The notes beneath the pieces were generated by a model. The model did no database searches. It was not told where the DNA came from and saw only the letters and a program-made list of their open reading frames with translations. From NCBI RefSeq assembly GCF_039905635.1, contig NZ_CP157000.1, positions 2,480,001-2,544,000 of the forward strand: a stretch of 64,000 nt of DNA, given 5' to 3'. The translations under genes and the position numbers were made by a program. Source of the DNA: Microbacterium sp. ProA8. GTDB lineage: Bacteria > Actinomycetota > Actinomycetes > Actinomycetales > Microbacteriaceae. Positions within the stretch are counted from its first letter, which is position 1, and each line of letters starts with the position of its first letter. Positions 54,115 through 62,542 of the stretch are shown here, piece by piece.

Positions 54115-55016
54115 GCCCCCACCGGAGCGACATGGCCGAGCTTGCCGGGGCTCATGATCCAGTGGATCTGACGGATGCCGTCATCCGACGCCGTGATCAT
54201 CGCGACGGTCGTGACGACCCCATCTTCCGAGACGGTCGCTGCAGGCTGTCCGTTGAGTTCGGCCCATCCGATCGTCTTGCCGATCCAGAAGTGACTCGAG
54301 AACGCGGCGACGAACTTGGCGACGCGACTGCGTCCGGCGACCGGGATGCGCGCGGCGAGCTTGACGCCGTTGCCGTCGGTGGTGCTCACCACGTCCTCGG
54401 CGAACAACCGCTCGAGGGCGCTCACGTCGCCTTTCTGCGCGGCGACGAGGAACGCCTCGAGCAGCCGCCGCTGCGCGCTGGCCGCCACTTCCGCTTTGCG
54501 CGCCGACTCCAGGTGCTTGCGCGCACGGCTGACCAGCTGACGCGCGCTCGCCACGGTGGCGCCGATGACGTCGGCGATGCGCTCATACGGGTAATCGAGC
54601 GCTTCGCGCAGGATGTACGCGGCGCGCTCGGTCGGCGTCAGCTTCTCGAGCACGAGGAGGATGGCGAACTGCAGCGCCTCGCCCCGCTCGGCGCCCAGGG
54701 CCGGGTCGGCGTCGGTGTTGACCGGCTCCGGCAGCCACGGGCCGATGTAGGTTTCGCGGCGGGCGTGCGCGGACTGGGTCGCGTTGATCGAGAGCCGCGT
54801 GGCGACCGTCGCGAGGAAGGCGCCCGGCTCGCGGATGTCGACGCGATCGGCGTTCTGCCAGCGGATCCACGTCTCTTGCACGATGTCTTCGGCGTCGGCC
54901 ACGGTGCCGAGCATGCGGTACGCGATGCCGAAGATCCGACGCCGGTGCTCGTCGAAGACGGCGAGCGCCAGCGTGATGTCGTCCTGCTCGTTTCCAAGCC
55001 GTGTGGTATCGCCCAT
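54111..55016 (-). CDS. ECF41-family (SigJ-like) RNA polymerase sigma factor
   Basis: Sigma factor of 301 residues. Sigma-2 at about 16-85 (LALAVFDEHRRRIFGIAYRMLGTVADAEDIVQETWIRW); then the ECF41 linker motif WLPEP at 94-98; sigma-4 at about 110-175 (LTPTERAAYILREALDYPYERIADVIGATVASARQLVSRARKHL). A SnoaL-like C-terminal extension follows (180-301), the feature that replaces an anti-sigma factor in this group. Its two usual motifs are changed: DGNGVK (214-219) for DGGGK and SPGKL (289-293) for NPDKL. It lies between two NmrA-like genes. It is 26 bases after NmrA-like gene 2, so it is probably transcribed from that gene's ECF41 promoter, giving positive autoregulation. Confidence 0.93.
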   Translation of the reverse strand: MGDTTRLGNEQDDITLALAVFDEHRRRIFGIAYRMLGTVADAEDIVQETWIRWQNADRVDIREPGAFLATVATRLSINATQSAHARRETYIGPWLPEPVNTDADPALGAERGEALQFAILLVLEKLTPTERAAYILREALDYPYERIADVIGATVASARQLVSRARKHLESARKAEVAASAQRRLLEAFLVAAQKGDVSALERLFAEDVVSTTDGNGVKLAARIPVAGRSRVAKFVAAFSSHFWIGKTIGWAELNGQPAATVSEDGVVTTVAMITASDDGIRQIHWIMSPGKLGHVAPVGA

Positions 55017-55042
55017 TCCGGCTGCCGCTCCGTTCGCCGCGC

Positions 55043-55837
55043 TCAGCGTACGCCCGCGGCGGAAGGGAGAAGCGCCGCGTCGCTCTCGCGCGGCATCACC
55101 TGCCAGTCGTGGAATCGCGTCGGCGCGATGGTCGCGCCGGGCGCGGGCAGCAGTTCCCAGCGGTCGAGCTGCGCCCCGAAGTAGGTCGCGAGCGGGTCGG
55201 CGACGACCTCGCGCTCGTCGCGGCGGAACCGGAGCTCGCGCTGGGCGAGGAAGCCGAGTTCGAACACTTCGGGCCCGGCGTGCTCCGTGATCGCACCGGT
55301 CGGGCGCGCGAGAGCGGCCCGTGCGACAGCGGCGGCCACATCGTCGGCGGCCATGGGCTGGATCAGAGCATCCGCCAGGTGTGCGATGCCGCTGCGGGTG
55401 GCGGCATCCGTGATGCTGCGGATGAATTCGAAGAACTGCGTGGCATGCACGATCGAGAAGGGGCGACCGGATGCCGTCAGCAGGCGCTCCTGCTCGGCTT
55501 TGGCCTGGAAGTAGCCGCCCTCGGAGCGGGCGAGCCGGTCGGTGCCGACGACCGACAGCACGACGTGGTGGCGCACCCCGGCGGCGGCGCCGTACGTGAG
55601 CAGGTTGAGCGTCGAGCCCGAGAAGAACTCGCGGGCGCCCGCCTCGTCGGTGTACGACGAGTTCGACACGTCGACGATGGTCTCGACTGCCTCGAGGGCC
55701 TGCTCGAGGCCTTCTCCCGTGAACGAGTCGACGCCGACCGCGCGCGCCACCACGACGACGTCGTGCCCTGTGGCCGCGAGTGCCGCGACGACCCTCGAGC
55801 CGATGAGTCCCGTCCCCCCGATGACCGCGATGCGCAT
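55043..55837 (-). CDS. NmrA-like NAD(P)-binding oxidoreductase/epimerase 2, predicted ECF41 target
   Basis: Atypical SDR of 264 residues. Motifs: RIAVIGGTGLIGSRVVAALAATGHDVVVVAR, ETIVDVSNSSYTDEAGAREFFSGSTLNLLTYGAAAGVRHHVVLSVVGTDR, YFQAKAEQERLLTASGRPFSIVHATQFFEFIRSI, MAADDVAAAVARAA. A paralogue of the gene at 52824-53582. ATG 55837 is chosen because AGAGGGG lies 6 bases upstream; the in-frame GTG at 55858 is less likely. It heads the NmrA-sigma-SnoaL operon, preceded by an ECF41-type promoter. It may reduce or epimerise a quinone or nucleotide-sugar-like compound; substrate unknown. Confidence 0.88.
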   Translation of the reverse strand: MRIAVIGGTGLIGSRVVAALAATGHDVVVVARAVGVDSFTGEGLEQALEAVETIVDVSNSSYTDEAGAREFFSGSTLNLLTYGAAAGVRHHVVLSVVGTDRLARSEGGYFQAKAEQERLLTASGRPFSIVHATQFFEFIRSITDAATRSGIAHLADALIQPMAADDVAAAVARAALARPTGAITEHAGPEVFELGFLAQRELRFRRDEREVVADPLATYFGAQLDRWELLPAPGATIAPTRFHDWQVMPRESDAALLPSAAGVR

Positions 55838-55887
55838 GACGACCCCTCTCTGCTTCACCGCGCGTGGGCACGCGCGTCACCAGCTGA

Positions 55888-55914
55888 GACCGGATGCCCC
55901 AGCCATCTGTGACA
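55888..55914 (-). promoter_or_regulatory. Predicted ECF41 sigma promoter of the NmrA2-sigma-SnoaL operon
   Basis: On the minus strand: TGTCACA (55914-55908), 17 bases, GTC (55890-55888). The ATG is 50 bases downstream. The -35 matches exactly the TGTCACA reported for ECF41-dependent promoters. It implies autoregulation of the sigma gene. Confidence 0.75.
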
Positions 55915-55976
55915 CGAATTCCGAAGATGTGCAGAAAAGCCGGCGGCAGGGGGCACGCCGGACTCATCCGGGCATA

Positions 55977-56003
55977 TGTCACAACACCGCCGCCCGCCCG
56001 GTC
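55977..56003 (+). promoter_or_regulatory. Predicted ECF41 sigma promoter of the epoxide-hydrolase-like gene
   Basis: TGTCACA (55977-55983), 17 bases, GTC (56001-56003), then a 47-base leader to ATG 56051. It is back-to-back with the promoter at 55888-55914, so the sigma factor would drive both directions. Confidence 0.75.
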
Positions 56004-56050
56004 GTAGTTCACAACCGCAGGGTTCACGGTCCGAGTTCCGGGGAGCACAC

Positions 56051-56986
56051 ATGTCGAGCACTTCCTTTTCCACCCCGCTGCGCACCGTCGACGCCGGCGA
56101 ACTGTCCGTCGCGTACATCGACGCGGGCGATCCCGCCGCCGAGCCGGTCGTGCTCCTCCACGGGTTCCCGTACGACATCCACAGCTACGTCGACGTGCTG
56201 CCGCTGCTGACGGATGCCGGCTTCCGCGTGCTCGTCCCGTCCCTCCGGGGGCACGGCTCCACGTCGTTCCGCGACACGCGCAGCATCCGCTCCGGTCAGC
56301 AGGCCGCGCTCGGTGCCGACCTGCTCGCGTTCATCGACGCCCTGGCCCTCGAGCAGCCGATCCTCGCCGGCTACGACTGGGGCGCGCGCGCCGCCTGCGT
56401 CGTCGCCGCACTGTGGCCCGAGCGCGTGGGCGGGCTGGTGTCGGTGAACGGCTACCTGATCCAGGACATCTCGGCAGCCGGCATCCCGCTCACTCCGCCT
56501 CTCGAAGCCGGATTCTGGTACTTCTGGTACTTCGCGACCGAGCGCGGGCGCGCCGGCCTCTCCCGCGACGCGCGGGGCATCGCCGACGTGATCTGGCGCC
56601 GCAACTCCCCCGCCTGGGCCTACGACGCCGCCACCCTGGACCGAACCGCCGCCGCCTTCGACAACCCCGACTATGTCGACGTGGTCATCCACTCGTATCG
56701 CCATCGCCTCGGTCTCGAGCCCGGGGCGCCTGCGTACGTCGACCTCGAACGTCGCCTCGCCGCACTGCCGTCGATCACCGTGCCCACGATCACGCTCGAT
56801 GGCACGGCCGACGGCAATTTCCCCGCCACGGACGGATCGCAGCACGACCGCTTCTTCACCGGTCCGCGGCGGCACCGACGCGTTCCGGACGCCGGACACC
56901 ACCTTCCCGCCGAGGCCCCGCATGCGTTCGCCGAAGCGATCCTCGATATCGCCGAGCCGCCGGGCGACGGCGCGGGCACTCCCTGA
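56051..56986 (+). CDS. Alpha/beta hydrolase, epoxide hydrolase-like, predicted ECF41 target
   Basis: Protein of 311 residues. Oxyanion-hole motif VVLLHGFPYDIHSYVDVLPLLTDAGFRVLVPSLRGHG; nucleophile elbow LAGYDWGARAACVVAALWPERV with Asp109, so it belongs to the Asp-nucleophile group (epoxide hydrolases and haloalkane dehalogenases); catalytic His in VPDAGHHLPAEAP. The cap domain contains GFWYFWYFATERG. Ribosome site GGGAG lies before ATG 56051. Its promoter has the same -35/-10 pattern as the two NmrA-like genes, which places it in the ECF41 regulon. It could detoxify epoxides or halogenated compounds; substrate unknown. Confidence 0.88.
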   Translation: MSSTSFSTPLRTVDAGELSVAYIDAGDPAAEPVVLLHGFPYDIHSYVDVLPLLTDAGFRVLVPSLRGHGSTSFRDTRSIRSGQQAALGADLLAFIDALALEQPILAGYDWGARAACVVAALWPERVGGLVSVNGYLIQDISAAGIPLTPPLEAGFWYFWYFATERGRAGLSRDARGIADVIWRRNSPAWAYDAATLDRTAAAFDNPDYVDVVIHSYRHRLGLEPGAPAYVDLERRLAALPSITVPTITLDGTADGNFPATDGSQHDRFFTGPRRHRRVPDAGHHLPAEAPHAFAEAILDIAEPPGDGAGTP

Positions 56987-57131
56987 GGTCCGCGCGCCGC
57001 AGTCGGCAGCGAGGGCACGTCGGCGCCGGTGCCGAAGCCCCGAGCCGGCAAGCATCGGCGGCGCGTTGTCAACCCGGGAGCAGGAGCGCGTCCGCTGCGC
57101 CAGGCTGATCGTCTACGCAGAGGAGGACGCG

Positions 57132-57512
57132 ATGACCGACCCGAAGCGAGATGCGCACGGACCGATGCAGGTGCCCGATGAGCAGCCGCCGGTGATCCCG
57201 ACGGATGTGGGCGCTCAGCCGGCTCTGCAGGCCGGCGCGACGTCGCGGTGGACACTCCCGGCGGGTGTGCTGGCCGTCGTGGCCATCGTGCTCTACTGCT
57301 TCGCCTTCCAGATCCAGCTCGTGCTGCCTATCGTCGGCATCGTCTTCGTGATCGTGATGTGGCTGGTGATGTTCCTCGTCGCGCGCCGCGGCGGCGCCGA
57401 CAAACACACGAACCGTCGGCTGGCGTGGCTGATGGGCGGTATGGCGGCCGGCGCGCTGCTGATCGCGATCGGCATCTACATCGTCGAATCGACGCGACTG
57501 CCCTGGGCGTGA
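57132..57512 (+). CDS. Hypothetical membrane protein (126 aa)
   Basis: A hydrophilic, Pro-rich N-terminus (MTDPKRDAHGPMQVPDEQPP) is followed by three hydrophobic segments (AGVLAVVAIVLYCFAF, LVLPIVGIVFVIVMWLVMFLVARRGG, LMGGMAAGALLIAIGIYIV). The layout is common in small actinobacterial membrane proteins. No family is recognised. It is 31 bases upstream of the DUF1697 gene on the same strand, possibly an operon. Confidence 0.7.
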   Translation: MTDPKRDAHGPMQVPDEQPPVIPTDVGAQPALQAGATSRWTLPAGVLAVVAIVLYCFAFQIQLVLPIVGIVFVIVMWLVMFLVARRGGADKHTNRRLAWLMGGMAAGALLIAIGIYIVESTRLPWA

Positions 57513-57543
57513 TGCTGTCGGCCGGTCGCCCTACTCTCGGGGT

Positions 57544-58065
57544 ATGCGCTGCGTCGCCTTCATGCGGAATGTCAACCAGGGTCAACGCGGGCACCCCGCG
57601 ACCGCCGACATCCTGGCCGGCTTCGCGGACGCCGGTTGCTCCGACGCCCAGACCTTCCAGAGCAACGGCACGATCGTGTTCGATTCCGACGCACCGTCGG
57701 CCGTCGTCGAGCAGGCGGCTGACGCCATCGCGGTGAGGTCGGGCTACGACCGTGAGATCCTGTGGATCCCGTGGTCAGAGCTTCGTGCGGTGGTCGACGA
57801 GCACGGCGCCACGCCGGAGCCGCCCCGCTTCGAGCTCACGCTGCATAGCGACACGATCATCGATCGGGACGATGTCCGGGTGGTGAGCTGCGCCACCGAG
57901 CATCGCTGCTCCATCGTCGATGCCGGGCAAGGCTGGGCTCTGGTCCGCAACGACGTCCAGGGTGAAGGCCACGGGACCCCCCTGCTCGAGAGTCTGACGG
58001 GAAGGCCGGCGACTTCTCGCGGGCTGCCGACAGTGATCCGGCTGATCGCCCGCTTCGGTCGATGA
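57544..58065 (+). CDS. DUF1697 domain protein
   Basis: Protein of 173 residues, the usual DUF1697 length. RCVAFMRNVNQGQRGHPATADILAGFADAGCSDAQTFQSNGTIVFDSDAP is a variant of the family's conserved opening (usually LLRGINVG and QSGNVVF). The ending SRGLPTVIRLIARFGR corresponds to the usual R.W.T...L. The family is cytoplasmic with unknown function. It is convergent with the SRPBCC gene 3 bases away. Confidence 0.8.
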   Translation: MRCVAFMRNVNQGQRGHPATADILAGFADAGCSDAQTFQSNGTIVFDSDAPSAVVEQAADAIAVRSGYDREILWIPWSELRAVVDEHGATPEPPRFELTLHSDTIIDRDDVRVVSCATEHRCSIVDAGQGWALVRNDVQGEGHGTPLLESLTGRPATSRGLPTVIRLIARFGR

Positions 58066-58068
58066 GGC

Positions 58069-58596
58069 TCATCGCACCGGGGCTCGCCGGTACATGCTGG
58101 ACGTACCCCCGATGAGGTGATCTCGGCCTGGCCCGGCCGCCGCCGTTCTCTCTTCCGCGTCGAGGACACGGCTCAGCCCGCGGAAGTCCCGCAGCAGGAT
58201 GCGCCGGAGGACGAAGGTCGGCAGCAGGGCCACCAGCCGGAGCCAGCCCGCGACATCGCCCTCGTAGTCGGCGAGAACGCGGGTGCCGCCGCCGTCCGCC
58301 ACGCACACGTACTCCACCCGCGAGTTCCACGGCGACGTGGAGTGCCAGACCACGCGATGGCCGGGCTCGATGAGCTCGAGCACGTCGGCGAACCGCACTT
58401 TGAAGGGACCCCAGATGCGGTCGACCGCCCACCAGCGACTCCCGATCTCGGCCAGCCCCCCGTCGATCCGCTGTCGGAACTCGACGGCCGGTGCGAACTC
58501 CGGCCAGCGAGCCGGGTCGGCAAGGTACGGAAACACCCGCGCCGGAGGATGAGAGAGCCGAGCGTCCAGACTCACACGCCGCCACATCGTCGTCAC
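58069..58596 (-). CDS. SRPBCC-family (polyketide cyclase-like) protein
   Basis: Protein of 175 residues from a GTG that overlaps the hemerythrin stop (GTGA). The SRPBCC fold shows as VSLDARLSHPPARVFPYLADPARWPEFAPAVEFRQ, GSRWWAVDRIWGPFKVRFADVLELIEPGHRVVWHS, and DYEGDVAGWLRLVALLPTFVLRRILLRDF. It would bind a hydrophobic ligand in a deep pocket. No catalytic motif. It is translationally coupled to a hemerythrin-like protein, suggesting a joint role, possibly in stress response. An ATG at 58587 is an alternative start. Confidence 0.85.
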   Translation of the reverse strand: MTTMWRRVSLDARLSHPPARVFPYLADPARWPEFAPAVEFRQRIDGGLAEIGSRWWAVDRIWGPFKVRFADVLELIEPGHRVVWHSTSPWNSRVEYVCVADGGGTRVLADYEGDVAGWLRLVALLPTFVLRRILLRDFRGLSRVLDAEERTAAAGPGRDHLIGGTSSMYRRAPVR

Positions 58597-59327
58597 ACCA
58601 TCTCGGGCACCGGGCGGTGGGGGTAGAGCTCCTGCATCGCCTGGTCGTACTTGCGCTTCATCAGCAGGAGATACAGAAGCCGGATCGGCGCGGGGATGTT
58701 CTCGCGCATCCAATCCTCCCGCTCGTCCTCCGGCACACTCGCGATCAGCAGCCCGACCTGCAGCGCCATGACGTCCTTGCCGAGCTCCTTGCGGTGGGCG
58801 GCCAGGGTCTCGCGCGTGTGCTTCTCCATCCAGTCCCACTCCTGCTGCGACATCACGACCCCGGCGACCGGCATGATCTCGTCCTCCTCCTGCCGGAGAT
58901 GCGCCCCCAGGGTGTCGCGGAGCGTCTCGATGTCACCAGCCAGCGCATCGCGAAGACCGGGATCGGCGGTCGCAACCCAGGGAGCCAGCTGCGGCTCGAT
59001 GCGGGCGAGCTGTGCGGCTACCTCGGCATGCTGGGCGCGCATCTGATCGACGTGCAGCGTGCAGCCGGGATCCCGCGAAGTGAGCCGGTCCCACAGCGCG
59101 ATGTCCTCTGTCTCGTGATGCATGTGCAGCGCGTAGAAGTCGAGATGCGCATACCGGCCGACGATCGCCGCACGCGCGACATCTCCGGCATCCACCTCGC
59201 GGATCAGCAGCGGCAGCTCCCGGTAGAGCCAGCGCAGGATGCGGTGCACGAGGATCAGCCCCGACGTGTCGCAACCCGCGTGCTGCCCTTCCGGCAGCGC
59301 TCCTGACGACGGCAACTTGGCAGCCAT
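58593..59327 (-). CDS. Hemerythrin HHE domain protein
   Basis: Protein of 244 residues from ATG 59327 (GGGGG ribosome-like site 8 bases upstream). Helical bundle with histidines at the spacing of hemerythrin-like diiron proteins: LILVHRILRWLYREL, HLDFYALHMHHETEDIALWDRL, MRAQHAEVAAQLAR, and LGAHLRQEEDEIMPVAGVV. Such proteins bind two irons and react with oxygen or nitric oxide. The C-terminal part (SVPEDEREDWMRENIPAPIRLLYLLLMKRKYDQAMQEL) is longer than a minimal HHE domain. Together with the SRPBCC gene it probably senses or resists oxidative stress (inference). Confidence 0.88.
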   Translation of the reverse strand: MAAKLPSSGALPEGQHAGCDTSGLILVHRILRWLYRELPLLIREVDAGDVARAAIVGRYAHLDFYALHMHHETEDIALWDRLTSRDPGCTLHVDQMRAQHAEVAAQLARIEPQLAPWVATADPGLRDALAGDIETLRDTLGAHLRQEEDEIMPVAGVVMSQQEWDWMEKHTRETLAAHRKELGKDVMALQVGLLIASVPEDEREDWMRENIPAPIRLLYLLLMKRKYDQAMQELYPHRPVPEMV

Positions 59328-59462
59328 GTCGTACCCCCAGTCCCCCGCCCACGCGCGGCTCGTCGACAACGAGGCACGCAGACAGCCGCACGATACACCC
59401 GCGGGCGGAGGAGCACACCCTCCTCGCCTGCCGGCGCTCGGCCGACTGGTCCCGAGGTCCGG

Positions 59463-61130
59463 TCAGTGATTCTCGGTGACGCGACCGGCATCGACCCGCC
59501 AATGCCGGTCGAGCTGCACGGCGTCGAGCATGCGGCGGTCGTGTGTCACGAGCAGCAGCGTGCCCCGATACGACTCGAGTGCCTGCTCGAGCTGCTCGAT
59601 GGCCGCCAGGTCGAGGTGGTTGGTGGGCTCATCGAGCACCAGCACGTTCACGCCCCGCGCCTGCAGGAGCGCGAGCGCCGCCCGCGTGCGCTCGCCCGGA
59701 GAGAGTTCGTCGACCGGCCGGCTCACATGATCGGCCTTCAGGCCGAACTTGGCGAGCAGCGTGCGTACCTCACCGGACTCCATCGCCGGCACGAGCTCCT
59801 CGAACGCGGCGGCGAGGGGCCGTGATCCCACCAGCAGCGAGCGGGCCTGGTCGATCTCGCCGACCTCCACGTTCGCGCCGAGACTCGCTGTGCCCGCCGT
59901 CGGCGCCTGCCTGCCCAGCAGCGCCCGAAGGAGCGTCGACTTGCCCGCGCCGTTGTGCCCGGTGATGCCGATCCGTTCGCCCGCGTTCACCTGCACCGAC
60001 ACCGGCCCGAGCGTGAACGACCCCTGCTCGAAGACCGCGGAGCTCAGCGTCGAGACGACCGTGCTGGAACGCGGTGCGGAGCCGATGGTGAATTCGAGCT
60101 GCCACTCCTTGCGCGGCTCCTCCACCTCGTCGAGCCGCGCGATCCGGCTCTCCATCTGACGCACCTTCTGCGCCTGCTTCTCGCTGGACTCGGTCGCCGC
60201 TTTGCGCCGGATCTTGTCGTTGTCGGGCGACTTCTTCATGGCGTTGCGCACACCCTGGCTCGACCATTCCCGCTGGGTGCGCGCCCGCGCGACCAGATCC
60301 GCCTTCTTCTCGGCGAACTCGTCGTACTTCTCCCTCGCATGGCGGCGAACGGTGGCGCGCTCCTCGAGGTAGGCGTCGTAGCCACCGCCGTAGAGACGGT
60401 GGGAGTGCTGCGCCAGATCGAGTTCGAGGACGCGTGTCACGCTGCGCGCGAGAAACTCACGGTCGTGGCTGACCAGCACGACGCCGCCGCGGAGACCCCT
60501 CACGAAGGACTCGAGCCGCTCCAGGCCGTCCAGGTCGAGATCGTTGGTCGGCTCGTCCAGCAGCGCGATGTCGAACCGGGACAGCAGCAGCGCGGCGAGA
60601 CCGACGCGGGCGGCCTGTCCGCCCGACAGCGACGTCATGGCCGCCTCTTCGGCGGGCGCCCCGCCGAGGTCGAGTCCTAGATCGGCGAGGACGACCGGAA
60701 CGCGTTCGTCCAGGTCGGCGGCGCCGCTCGCCAGCCAGCGGTCCAGCGCCGTCGAGTAGGTGTCGGCGGGATCCACGCCGGTCGCGGACGGCGAAGGGTC
60801 GCCCAGCGCGGCGGCCGCGGCATCCATGTCCCTCGTCGCCTGAGCACAGCCGGTGCGACGGGCGATGTACTCGGCGACGGTCTCTCCGACGACGCGCTCG
60901 TGCTCCTGCGGCAGCCAGCCGACGAAGGCGTCGGCGGGCGAGAGCGTGATGCTGCCGGCCTGCGGTTCGTCGATCCCGGCGAGCAGCCGCAGCAGCGTGG
61001 ACTTTCCGGCCCCGTTGGCACCGACCACCCCGATGACATCTCCCGGCGCCACCGTCAGATCGAGCGAATCGAAGAGCGTGCGGTGGCCGTGACCGCCGGC
61101 CAGGCCGCGCGTCACGAGTGTTGCCGTCAT
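59463..61130 (-). CDS. ABC-F family ATPase
   Basis: Cytoplasmic protein of 555 residues with two ABC ATPase domains and no membrane domain. Domain 1: Walker A VGANGAGKSTLLRL, signature SLSGGQAARVGLAALL, DEPTNDLDLDGLERLE. A long basic linker follows (EERATVRRHAREKYDEFAEKKADLVARARTQREW, KKSPDNDKIRRKAATESSEKQAQKV). Domain 2: ITGHNGAGKSTLLRALLG, ELSPGERTRAALALL, DEPTNHLDLAAIEQLE. ABC-F proteins act on the ribosome; some give antibiotic resistance. This one resembles Uup/Ettl-like or resistance members, but the linker does not decide it. It is divergent from the oxidoreductase gene at 61257. Confidence 0.92.
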   Translation of the reverse strand: MTATLVTRGLAGGHGHRTLFDSLDLTVAPGDVIGVVGANGAGKSTLLRLLAGIDEPQAGSITLSPADAFVGWLPQEHERVVGETVAEYIARRTGCAQATRDMDAAAAALGDPSPSATGVDPADTYSTALDRWLASGAADLDERVPVVLADLGLDLGGAPAEEAAMTSLSGGQAARVGLAALLLSRFDIALLDEPTNDLDLDGLERLESFVRGLRGGVVLVSHDREFLARSVTRVLELDLAQHSHRLYGGGYDAYLEERATVRRHAREKYDEFAEKKADLVARARTQREWSSQGVRNAMKKSPDNDKIRRKAATESSEKQAQKVRQMESRIARLDEVEEPRKEWQLEFTIGSAPRSSTVVSTLSSAVFEQGSFTLGPVSVQVNAGERIGITGHNGAGKSTLLRALLGRQAPTAGTASLGANVEVGEIDQARSLLVGSRPLAAAFEELVPAMESGEVRTLLAKFGLKADHVSRPVDELSPGERTRAALALLQARGVNVLVLDEPTNHLDLAAIEQLEQALESYRGTLLLVTHDRRMLDAVQLDRHWRVDAGRVTENH

Positions 61131-61256
61131 GCTCCCATCCTCTCAGCGCGCGAGCGCGTGCTCGGCACGCTCCACCCACGCACCGCCGTAGAGGATCCGT
61201 CTGCCGGAGGCAAGAGGGATGCCGGTGCTGCGCGCCCGCACCTAGGCTCGCGGGGC

Positions 61257-62456
61257 ATGAGCACGAACACGCGTGACCACGACATCGTCCTCCTCGGCGC
61301 ATCCGGGTTCGTGGGCGGATTCACCGCACGGCACCTGGCGCGTTCGGCGCCGGACGGCGTGCGGATCGCCGTCGCGGGACGATCCGAGTCGCGTCTGCGC
61401 GGCGTGACGGAGCAGCTCGGCGTCGATTGGCCGAGGATCGTGGTCGACACCGGGGATGACGCGGCCGTTGCACGGCTCGCGTCCTCGACGTCCGTCCTCG
61501 CGACCACGGTCGGGCCATACCTCCGCTACGGCATGAGCGTTGCCGCGGCCTGCGCACGCGCGGGCACGTCCTACGCCGATCTGTCGGGTGAGAGCATCTT
61601 CGTCGCGCGCAGCATCCTGCAGAACCACGAGACGGCCGAAAGGACCGGCGCCAGGATCGTGCACTCCTGCGGCTTCGACTCGATCCCGTCCGACCTCGGT
61701 CTAGGGTTCGCGCATGCGGCCGCCGGCGGTATGCCCATCGTCGCGGCGACGCTGCGGGTGCGATCGCTGCGCGGTGGCATCAGCGGCGGAACGATCGACT
61801 CGCTGCGGCAGCAGCTGGCAGAGGCGGCGCAGGATGCCTCCGCCCGGCGCCTCCTCGGCGACCCCTACGCGCTCACGCCTGGGCCGTCCGTGCGACTGCC
61901 CGGCCACCGTGGCAGCCGATGGGGCAAGGAGCGCGGGGCGTGGCAGGCGCCGTTCATCATGGGCGCGTACAACCAGCAGATCGTGCAGCGGAGCAACTAC
62001 CTGACGGACTGGAGCTACGGGCAGCTCATGCGGTACCGCGAGGTCGTGGCCACCGGACGCGGGGCCGTCGGCTTCGCGCGTGCCGGCGCCGTCGCGCTCG
62101 CGACCGCAGGGTTCGTCGGGGCCCTGTCGTTCCCCCCGACGAGGGCGCTCCTGGATCGAGTGCTGCCTTCACCGGGCTCGGGGCCGAGCAGGGGCGCGAT
62201 CGAGCACGGCACGTTCGTCCTCGACGTCGATGCCTACCCCGTCGAGGGCTCACCCAGGCGAACGCGGGTGGCTGCCCCGTACGACCCGGGCTACGGCGGG
62301 ACCGGCGTGATGCTCGCCGAGTCGGCGCTGAGTCTCGCCCTCGATGAGCTGAGCGACCGGGCAGGCGTGCTGACCCCGATGGTGGCGATGGGCGAACGGC
62401 TGGCTGCCCGCCTGCGGGCTTACGGGTTCACCTTCGAGGTCGGCGAAGTCGACTGA
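61257..62456 (+). CDS. Saccharopine-dehydrogenase-like / trans-acting enoyl reductase family protein
   Basis: Protein of 399 residues. An N-terminal Rossmann fold (DIVLLGASGFVGGFTARHLARSAPDGVRIAVAGRSESRLRGV) is followed by TTVGPYLRYGMSVAAACARAGTSYADLSGE and RIVHSCGFDSIPSDLGLGFAHAAAG, which match actinobacterial trans-acting enoyl reductases (Rv2449c/Rv2953-like). The C-terminal part includes a membrane-like helix AGAVALATAGFVGALSFPP. In mycobacteria this family reduces intermediates of cell-wall lipid synthesis, but many homologues outside have unknown roles. No lipid gene is next to it here. Confidence 0.88.
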   Translation: MSTNTRDHDIVLLGASGFVGGFTARHLARSAPDGVRIAVAGRSESRLRGVTEQLGVDWPRIVVDTGDDAAVARLASSTSVLATTVGPYLRYGMSVAAACARAGTSYADLSGESIFVARSILQNHETAERTGARIVHSCGFDSIPSDLGLGFAHAAAGGMPIVAATLRVRSLRGGISGGTIDSLRQQLAEAAQDASARRLLGDPYALTPGPSVRLPGHRGSRWGKERGAWQAPFIMGAYNQQIVQRSNYLTDWSYGQLMRYREVVATGRGAVGFARAGAVALATAGFVGALSFPPTRALLDRVLPSPGSGPSRGAIEHGTFVLDVDAYPVEGSPRRTRVAAPYDPGYGGTGVMLAESALSLALDELSDRAGVLTPMVAMGERLAARLRAYGFTFEVGEVD

Positions 62457-62542
62457 GGGGTGCTTCGCCGCGAACGACGCACGACACCGGCGGTCACGTC
62501 AAGGGGGTGCGCGCGACATGGCCGCCGCACCAAGGTGAGCGC

